DNA of 13,340 bases, taken from assembly GCA_964535155.1 (NCBI GenBank), contig CAZHSR010000025.1:1-13340 (forward strand), in the 5' to 3' direction. The first letter of the stretch is position 1. The number at the start of each line of letters is the position of its first letter. The notes beneath the pieces are model-generated. The model searched no databases. It was not told the origin of the DNA and saw only the letters and a list, made by a program, of their open reading frames with translations. Both the position numbers and the translations under genes were made by a program. The DNA is from JAGPFW01 sp964535155 (lineage in GTDB: Bacteria; Patescibacteriota; WWE3; UBA101185; UBA10185). Positions 6,607 to 12,163 of this stretch are shown piece after piece.

Positions 6607-9600
6607 ATGGCAAAACCAATTGGATATTCAGGATATTACCCCGGCGAAAAGATCCCTAGGGCACCAAGTGGGAGACCTGCGCCCTACATCCCTAATGAAT
6701 ACGACTTAAATGTCTTTGCTGATTCTATTAATGATATGCATTTTAATTTTGGGGATGCTCCGGGGTTTGTGCAAGAACAGCTAGATAAAGCCATAAAATT
6801 TCAATTTTCTGCAAATCTCTATTCTTCCGGGTTAGAAGCGGAAGACCTACAAAGTTACGCGGAAGAAGAGCTTGCAGAGGAGCGAAGTGAACTTGCTGGA
6901 ACTGCGGGATTTTCATTAAATCTGGATCCAAGAGATATATTAAAAGACCCTCAAAAATGGTGGAGTAAAATTCCAAAACAGGTTTATGCTGATTTAACAA
7001 ATATTGGGGATCTAGAACAAAAATATATAGAGCAACTTTGGGGGGATACGCTGGGATTAACAGTACTTCAAAATGGAAGAAGATATGCAGACTACGAAGT
7101 AGTGGAAGCCTTACAAGCCACTGAAATATTTACTACTGCCAGAGAGGTACTACCAGGAGGAAGAAGTGCCTTGGCAATTGCAGGACTGACGATTCTTGAT
7201 ACCAAAGGAGACGAAAAGAAGTTAGGTAAGAAAACAGCGGCAAAAATTGCAGACTTTGAGGGGAATATCAAATCTGTATTTAACAGACCAAAAAAATACG
7301 ACGAAGTAATCCAGACAATAGGTGAAGAGGGTTCAATGGCAATAAAAACTGCTATTACTCGAGGAGGCACTAAATGGAGTGCCACCCCAGGGCTTACAGG
7401 AACCCAAATTCATGAGGGAATGGCTTTTGTTGGAATGACAGAATTTGCTAGCTCCATTGGAAAAGTATCCAAACAAGCTGGTTTGGGGAAAAAAGGATCG
7501 GGGCTTTCTGCAGTAATAGCAAAACTAAATGAAGAGGAGACTTCATTAGATCTTGGAAAGAGCATAGCAGAAACAAAAAAAGAATTGGAAAAAGCCAGAA
7601 CACATATGCGACTTTTAACAGAAGGCTTTGATCAACTTTCTGATGCACAAAAGCAACTTTTGGATAAAGACACAATGGAGTTTTATCAAAAATATCTTCC
7701 AACTGGGCCAGTACTTTCTAAAAGCTATCAAAAAGCTTTACAACCTCACTTTAAAAGATTTGAGGCTTCTTTAAGTAAATTGGAAAACGCACTAGGGGGA
7801 AAAGTTCCTACAAATTTTGTAGAAAGGCAATTACTCCTAAATCAAGTGACTGTTGCCATAACGGATTTAACTCTAGGGTCATATTTGCAACCTTGTCTTG
7901 AAAGAGCTGTATTAAAGCGCATAGCAGAGGACTTTGTTCTCGGAAGAGGGGGCACAAGCCCTGTACAACTTGCAAAACTGGAAGAACTTTTCCCACACGG
8001 AAGTGCAGAGCACACATACTTTAGAAATCTTCGTGTAATGTTGCCCACAATAATCAAAGACCGTGACTACTATGATATGAGTGACTTTACAGATGTCTTA
8101 TATAAAAACAGTGTTTTGTCGACCTTTTTATGGATGCCAAAGATAGTGCCAAGATTAAAGGCATTTACACCAGACTATTATGTAGGAGTTTTCATGAAGA
8201 GAATGCACATGATGGGACTTGTTATTGATGAGTCTATGCTTTTTGATGCTCACGGAAACCCGGTTAATCCAAAATTCTTCTTATTTAAATGGGCAAATAA
8301 ATTAGTCACACACGAAGGAAATAAACTATTCCTTAATTCTTGGGGAATGATGGTAAATGGTAAAAAAATGGTTGTAGCTGGAGGAAAACATTTTGAAGTT
8401 ATTGAAGATGCTTGGATGCTATTTGAAGAGAATAAGCAACTACTAATAGACATATTAAACAATCCAGCAGATGTACAAAAGATTCTTGCAAAATTTATGG
8501 CAAGCCAAAAAATGCAGAAATCGCCCTGGTTTTTGAAGAATTTTAAAGGTAAGAGCAATACAGAAATAAAGGAATGGATTGAAAATTTCTCCAAGAAGTT
8601 TGAAAAGTTTCACAAGTGGCTAAAGGATAAGGCAGACAAATTAGGAGTTGACATAACAGATGGAACACAAGTACTAGCTCTTATAGCAGCCTTGAAAAAA
8701 CGAGCTTTAAATAAAGTTGCCACTATGGGAAAAGCCCTTGGAATCACCACACAATATAGAGGGGGACTTCAATGGTTTGTACAAAAGTTAAGTATAGTTC
8801 AAGACAAAATATTTAAAGGGGCACTGGGTAAAGTTGCAGCACGACTCATTGGGTGGAAAACAGCGGCATCCCATGCAATTTCTGCAGCTATTATTACAGC
8901 TCTTTCGTCTACAGGAATTGGGGCAATATCAGGAATTTTTGAGAAATCTATTCAATTTGTAGTACGAATCCTTTTAGACACAGCCGAAAAAGCCTTTATG
9001 GTGGTTTTTAAGGCAGACTTTGCTGAATTTTCAAAATTCATGGAGAAATCCATGGTCAATCTTTTAAAGTGGTTTGCTTATGCAATGGGAGCAATTGGGA
9101 TGGTAGCAGCTCTTTGTATGCTTCCTGCAATGGTTGTAATAGGGGCTTTTAGCTCACAGGATAATTCTAAGATTGGGCCTATTGGGAGTGGTGGGGGAAC
9201 AGGTGCACCTGGAGTACCTGGAACGCCTGCCCCATACCTACCTCCAGCAGAACCAGGGGGATGTTTTTTTGAAACGGGGGGCTACTTAAGCTATCCGTCT
9301 TTTGGATTCGTTTCCCGAAGTACCTATGAAATAGGAAGTAGTGCCTACGACCGTGTGGGACATGGGGGGATACCATATAGTACCTGCATAAATGCTGCGG
9401 GCGAAAGATATCCTTGCTTATGTATAAAAAACCCTTGGAAATTGGGAGCCTCTTGGTCTTGGGAAGGATGTATCCATTGTGCCACATCAAGTTCCCAATC
9501 TTGCGATCCTTGTCTACCCTTATCTGAAGAAAGCGCCCCAGCATCAACACATTATGGGTTTGCAGCGGATTTCAAGTCTTCAACAGAAGGAAACATCGCA

Positions 9601-9954
9601 CCAGTACGCTTACCCACACTAGGGGCTCCAAATTCAGATGAAGCGGGCGAACCCATATGGATATGGGATGTACTTGCCACAGATGTGCTTGATGTTGGAG
9701 GCTGGGCCACTTTTACCAGGACGGATCCCGAAGACATGACTATGTATATTCTACATATTCTGCACTTTGATAGGAGCCAAGCCTTAATAAATGCGGCAGA
9801 AGATCCAAATGCTTTTATGCTTGCAGGGGACCACATAGGAAATCTATTCCAAGGAGGCTTCAGCCCACATGTACATATAGAATTAATGGTAAACTTTGAA
9901 GTAGTTAGACCAGATGATTATTTTTGTGTAAATGATGCGGGACCTTATAGATAA
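6607..9954 (+). CDS. Large membrane-anchored protein with C-terminal M23 metallopeptidase domain
   Basis: This protein has 1115 residues from ATG 6607; an in-frame TTG at 6568 lies in the promoter and is not used here. Residues 1-30 are rich in Tyr, Pro and Gly. Residues 30-750 form a long mostly helical region I do not recognise. A hydrophobic stretch (about 757-781) is followed by a strong membrane span (822-847), a Gly/Pro linker (about 856-885) and a Cys-rich segment with eight cysteines (C886 to C969). The C-terminal domain has LytM/M23 features: H982-Y-G-F-A-A-D988 as the first zinc pair (two residues longer than HxGxD), MYILHILH (1046-1053), and PHVHIE (1087-1092, family HLHFE). M23 enzymes cut peptidoglycan cross-bridges. 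With one spanning segment, the unknown region would be cytoplasmic and the peptidase outside, fitting a wall-opening subunit of the neighbouring secretion-like system. A secreted or contact-dependent lysin is an alternative. Confidence 0.78.
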   Translation: MAKPIGYSGYYPGEKIPRAPSGRPAPYIPNEYDLNVFADSINDMHFNFGDAPGFVQEQLDKAIKFQFSANLYSSGLEAEDLQSYAEEELAEERSELAGTAGFSLNLDPRDILKDPQKWWSKIPKQVYADLTNIGDLEQKYIEQLWGDTLGLTVLQNGRRYADYEVVEALQATEIFTTAREVLPGGRSALAIAGLTILDTKGDEKKLGKKTAAKIADFEGNIKSVFNRPKKYDEVIQTIGEEGSMAIKTAITRGGTKWSATPGLTGTQIHEGMAFVGMTEFASSIGKVSKQAGLGKKGSGLSAVIAKLNEEETSLDLGKSIAETKKELEKARTHMRLLTEGFDQLSDAQKQLLDKDTMEFYQKYLPTGPVLSKSYQKALQPHFKRFEASLSKLENALGGKVPTNFVERQLLLNQVTVAITDLTLGSYLQPCLERAVLKRIAEDFVLGRGGTSPVQLAKLEELFPHGSAEHTYFRNLRVMLPTIIKDRDYYDMSDFTDVLYKNSVLSTFLWMPKIVPRLKAFTPDYYVGVFMKRMHMMGLVIDESMLFDAHGNPVNPKFFLFKWANKLVTHEGNKLFLNSWGMMVNGKKMVVAGGKHFEVIEDAWMLFEENKQLLIDILNNPADVQKILAKFMASQKMQKSPWFLKNFKGKSNTEIKEWIENFSKKFEKFHKWLKDKADKLGVDITDGTQVLALIAALKKRALNKVATMGKALGITTQYRGGLQWFVQKLSIVQDKIFKGALGKVAARLIGWKTAASHAISAAIITALSSTGIGAISGIFEKSIQFVVRILLDTAEKAFMVVFKADFAEFSKFMEKSMVNLLKWFAYAMGAIGMVAALCMLPAMVVIGAFSSQDNSKIGPIGSGGGTGAPGVPGTPAPYLPPAEPGGCFFETGGYLSYPSFGFVSRSTYEIGSSAYDRVGHGGIPYSTCINAAGERYPCLCIKNPWKLGASWSWEGCIHCATSSSQSCDPCLPLSEESAPASTHYGFAADFKSSTEGNIAPVRLPTLGAPNSDEAGEPIWIWDVLATDVLDVGGWATFTRTDPEDMTMYILHILHFDRSQALINAAEDPNAFMLAGDHIGNLFQGGFSPHVHIELMVNFEVVRPDDYFCVNDAGPYR

Positions 9955-9960
9955 AACAAA

Positions 9961-10584
9961 ATGAATGTTATAGAAAGACTACTAAACTGCAAATATAAAA
10001 AGGGTATTATTATTCTGGGTATTATCCTTTTAGTGTGTTTGCTTTTTGTACTAATGGGAAGACCTACTAAAGAGAATCCCTCTTTGGGAAAAATAAATGT
10101 AAGAGAGACCCCGCAAAAAATCGATTATTTGGAAGTAATTTCAAAAGAACCTACAGATAATGACAGACTCCCAAAAGGTGACCATAAAATTAAAATTACC
10201 TTTAATAAACCACTGAAAGAGGCGGCAATACAATATCGAGTACAACCAGACATTTCACTCTCTCTAAGGGTATTCGATCATTCCCCAAATTCATTGTATA
10301 TTTTCCCGGATAAAAAGATGTGGGAAAAGGACATTAAATATACTGTTGTAATAGAAAAGATGGAAAGCAAAGATGGAAGTACTTTAAAGGGACCTATTAC
10401 ACATAACTATTATTACATTCTTCCTGAAAATCAGACAGGAGGAGAAGCTTGGATGGGAGATGCTAATGTGGATAAAGAGGATTTAAGAGATTATTTGCAA
10501 GGAAATCACGACTATTGGGAAATTTACGGAGAGACACCTCCAGATAACTATGAGGAAATTTTTGGAACACCTTATCCTTACTGA
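9961..10584 (+). CDS. Membrane-anchored protein with Ig-like (Big_5/SbsA-type) domain
   Basis: This is a 207-residue protein six bases downstream of the M23 gene, surely in the same transcript. It has a short basic N-terminus, one hydrophobic span (about 14-33) and then an exported part. Residues 60-150 read like an SbsA-type Ig-like domain: SKEPTDNDRLPKGDHKIKI, TFNKPLKEA, then paired strands (LYIFPDK, KYTVVIEKM, DGSTLKG). The C-terminal 45 residues are acidic and aromatic (DYWEIYGETPPDNYEEIFG) and match nothing I know. No enzymatic motif is seen. Ig-like domains of this kind support adhesion or assembly on the cell surface. Co-expression with the M23 protein suggests a shared envelope complex. 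The upstream bases are A-rich without a Shine-Dalgarno sequence. The domain call is from pattern only and is moderate. Confidence 0.65.
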   Translation: MNVIERLLNCKYKKGIIILGIILLVCLLFVLMGRPTKENPSLGKINVRETPQKIDYLEVISKEPTDNDRLPKGDHKIKITFNKPLKEAAIQYRVQPDISLSLRVFDHSPNSLYIFPDKKMWEKDIKYTVVIEKMESKDGSTLKGPITHNYYYILPENQTGGEAWMGDANVDKEDLRDYLQGNHDYWEIYGETPPDNYEEIFGTPYPY

Positions 10585-10601
10585 AAGGAAATAAAAAAGT
10601 C

Positions 10602-10994
10602 CTACTGAATCCCAGCAAAATCTTCAATCTCATCAATAGAGGTTTTTATCATGTTAAACAAGCCTCCAGGGTTGGTTAAATTCCCAGAGGCACCCCCCGT
10701 AGGCGCAAGAATCCCCACAACAATAGCATTTATTGCAAAAACTCCGACAACTACACATAAACCAATCACTGCATAGGTCAAAGACTGCTTTGCACCTTGA
10801 ATTCCTTTTGGGTCACCTTCTGCAGTGGCAAATTTATAAGCCGCCATTATTGCAAATCCAACAAAAACTGCTCCTGCGGAAAGTACCAAGACATTAAGTG
10901 CGCGGGCGCCAACATCTACAAGGTCTTGAACTGAATCTGCTGTTTGTGCGTAAGCTGGTTGGATTATTAGGTTTATTAAAAAATTGGATAACAT
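10602..10994 (-). CDS. VirB2/TrbC-like pilin-type protein, paralogue 4
   Basis: This 130-residue protein has a signal-peptide-like start ending in AYAQ (14-17) and two hydrophobic spans (about 35-55 and 73-97). The loop between them carries AEGDPKGIQGAKQSLTYAVIGL (58-79). The GDPxK-x4-AK-x2-L/I pattern is shared by the three genes upstream and is typical of the T4SS-type pilin proteins I know from CPR genomes and mycoplasmal conjugative elements. It has a longer C-terminal tail (98-130) than its neighbours. Two-span pilins of this type are processed, sit in the membrane, and are drawn out to form a pilus or channel filament. The gene is 12 bp downstream of paralogue 3, so the two are probably co-transcribed. 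It converges with the Ig-like gene 17 bp away. Confidence 0.8.
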   Translation of the reverse strand: MLSNFLINLIIQPAYAQTADSVQDLVDVGARALNVLVLSAGAVFVGFAIMAAYKFATAEGDPKGIQGAKQSLTYAVIGLCVVVGVFAINAIVVGILAPTGGASGNLTNPGGLFNMIKTSIDEIEDFAGIQ

Positions 10995-11006
10995 GTTTTA
11001 AAAATT

Positions 11007-11327
11007 TTAAAAGGTTGGGGTACCTCCTGTTAAATCGGGGTCTACTACGCCTGCTATACCTAAAATTATTGCTTTTACTGCCAAAGCCCCAATGGAAAGT
11101 ACCATTGCCACAATGGAGTAGGTTAAAGCCTGTTTGGCTTGTTGTGTAGCTTTTGGGTCCCCTTGGCTTGTCATATAACGAATACCTGCTAGACCAATGT
11201 ATATAACGGATACAGATATACCTACACCCATAGCCACATTTATAGCTATTCCAAGAAGAGACCCAATGCCACTTATTCTTGATACATTCGGTGCCACCGA
11301 AAAAACATTTCCTAAATAATGATTCAT
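11007..11327 (-). CDS. VirB2/TrbC-like pilin-type protein, paralogue 3
   Basis: This protein has 106 residues. Span one is about 23-50, the cytoplasmic loop is YMTSQGDPKATQQAKQALTY (51-70), and span two is about 71-92, ending GALAVKAIILGI. The N-terminus (1-20) has no cleavable signal, so it may insert directly. It is closest to paralogue 2: both share GIAINV or GVAINV, IGLxGIxY, GDxKA and GALAVKxI. That points to a tandem duplication. A strong hairpin (11346-11376) lies between it and paralogue 2, so its expression may differ from that of the upstream gene. There is no Shine-Dalgarno sequence before its ATG. Confidence 0.8.
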   Translation of the reverse strand: MNHYLGNVFSVAPNVSRISGIGSLLGIAINVAMGVGISVSVIYIGLAGIRYMTSQGDPKATQQAKQALTYSIVAMVLSIGALAVKAIILGIAGVVDPDLTGGTPTF

Positions 11328-11345
11328 TTTTATCTAACTAAATAC

Positions 11346-11376
11346 AGCCAACTGGGGGACAATGCCCCCAGAAGCT
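11346..11376 (-). promoter_or_regulatory. Stem-loop between pilin paralogues 2 and 3
   Basis: CTGGGGG (11352-11358) and CCCCCAG (11365-11371) form a perfect 7 bp stem with a 6-base loop. AGC and GCT (11346-11348 with 11374-11376) extend it beyond a small internal loop. In the direction of transcription the following bases (TTGGCTGTATTTAG) are not a clean U-run. An RNA processing or stability element, or a weak attenuator, is more likely than a full terminator. Confidence 0.6.
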
Positions 11377-11395
11377 ATAAATATAAAGTAGCAAA

Positions 11396-11722
11396 CTAAA
11401 TGGTAATATTACCTCCAATGTTGGAAGTATTAGCATCCAATATCCCTGTAACTATGGTCTTGACAGCCAAGGCACCTAAAGCAATTACCAATCCTATAAC
11501 AGCATTTGTAATAGAAGCCCTAGCGGCATCTGCTGCTTTTGCGTCACCTTTAGCGGAAATGTATTGAATTCCTCCCAAACCTATAAAAATAACAGCCATT
11601 GATACAGCAACACCTATAACCACATTAATAGCAACACCAAAAACTGCACTTAAAGTGTCAAATCTAGTACCAAGGGGGTTTTGTGCATTAGTACTAACCA
11701 CTGCATAAACTCTTTCTAGCAT
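11396..11722 (-). CDS. VirB2/TrbC-like pilin-type protein, paralogue 2
   Basis: I start this at ATG 11722 (108 residues), not at the in-frame TTG at 11752, because a full Shine-Dalgarno sequence lies at the right distance before 11722. Span one is about 28-50 (FGVAINVVIGVAVSMAVIFI), the loop is QYISAKGDAKAADAARAS (53-70), with Ala where the paralogues have Pro after GD, and span two is about 72-94. The last 14 residues are rich in Asn, Gly and Ile. It pairs with paralogue 3 in sequence. The strong ribosome site, alone among the genes here, and the downstream hairpin suggest it may be the most highly made pilin, the likely major subunit. That last step is inference. Confidence 0.82.
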   Translation of the reverse strand: MLERVYAVVSTNAQNPLGTRFDTLSAVFGVAINVVIGVAVSMAVIFIGLGGIQYISAKGDAKAADAARASITNAVIGLVIALGALAVKTIVTGILDANTSNIGGNITI

Positions 11723-11730
11723 TTTAAATA

Positions 11731-11739
11731 CACCTCCTT
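11731..11739 (-). promoter_or_regulatory. Strong Shine-Dalgarno site of pilin paralogue 2
   Basis: The - strand reads AAGGAGGTG, eight bases before the ATG at 11722. It is a near-complete match to the 16S anti-Shine-Dalgarno sequence and sets the start codon. The other starts I checked lack anything comparable; paralogue 1 has only GAGG. Confidence 0.8.
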
Positions 11740-11758
11740 CTAAAAAATCCAAGCAAAT

Positions 11759-12163
11759 TTAAAAAATTCTGCCACCATCTACTCCACTTGGAATTAAACT
11801 TGTTACAATTACTCTGTAAATCACCATTGCTAGTATTACAAAAGCAAGACCCATTATAGCAGAAAAAAGCCCATCTTTTGACTCCTGCACTTTTCTTGGA
11901 TCTCCGTCACTTGTCATTAAACCATATCCATTTAGAGCAATTAACCCTAAGCCTACCAAAATAGAAACGGGTAAGAGAAGCTTGTACAAAACACCAAAAG
12001 TTTTACCCATATCAAGCTCACACCCTAAAGTTCCACATTTCTCCAAAGCAGAACAATCAGCATCTGACCCACATAAAGCAAAAGCTACAGGAAAAGTTGC
12101 TACAAGAGCAAGTAAAAATCCTCCCAAGTTAATAACTCTTTTTCTCTGATATAATTTAGACAT
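11759..12163 (-). CDS. VirB2/TrbC-like pilin-type protein, paralogue 1, with four-cysteine N-terminal segment
   Basis: This 134-residue protein is the first gene of the pilin run. It has a basic N-terminus (KLYQRKR), a signal-like hydrophobic segment (11-30) and then a short exported piece with C31, C37, C43 and C48. Span one is about 57-83, the loop is MTSDGDPRKVQESKDGLF (83-100), and span two is about 101-124. The GDPxK loop matches the other three paralogues. The cysteine cluster is not seen in them and suggests one or two disulfides in the exported part. The ATG at 12163 overlaps the divergent SpoIID-gene ATG. A GAGG (12172-12169) lies five bases upstream. It is probably a minor or adaptor pilin; the function is inferred from family and position. 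Confidence 0.78.
   Translation of the reverse strand: MSKLYQRKRVINLGGFLLALVATFPVAFALCGSDADCSALEKCGTLGCELDMGKTFGVLYKLLLPVSILVGLGLIALNGYGLMTSDGDPRKVQESKDGLFSAIMGLAFVILAMVIYRVIVTSLIPSGVDGGRIF
12147..12155 (+). promoter_or_regulatory. Extended -10 promoter of SpoIID-domain gene, leaderless spacing
   Basis: TGA plus a perfect TATAAT (12150-12155), then six bases, then ATG 12162. The layout is the same as at the MNT and pgk genes. The promoter lies inside the coding sequence of the divergent pilin. No convincing -35 is seen. Confidence 0.65.

Noticed and set aside
7092..8594. Several reverse-strand open frames of 69-114 codons within the M23 gene
   Set aside because: They are fully inside a long coding frame, with composition expected of antisense and no start signals.
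10582..10584. UGA recoding (as in Gracilibacteria/SR1)
   Set aside because: UGA is a sensible terminator here and in the ATGA junction at 2611-2614; no coding frame needs reading through it.
11346..11376. Hairpin as an intrinsic terminator
   Set aside because: No U-run follows in the direction of transcription (TTGGCTGTATTTAG), so I list it as a regulatory stem-loop only.
11723..11752. TTG 11752 start for pilin paralogue 2
   Set aside because: The Shine-Dalgarno site at 11731-11739 would lie inside the coding region and points to ATG 11722.
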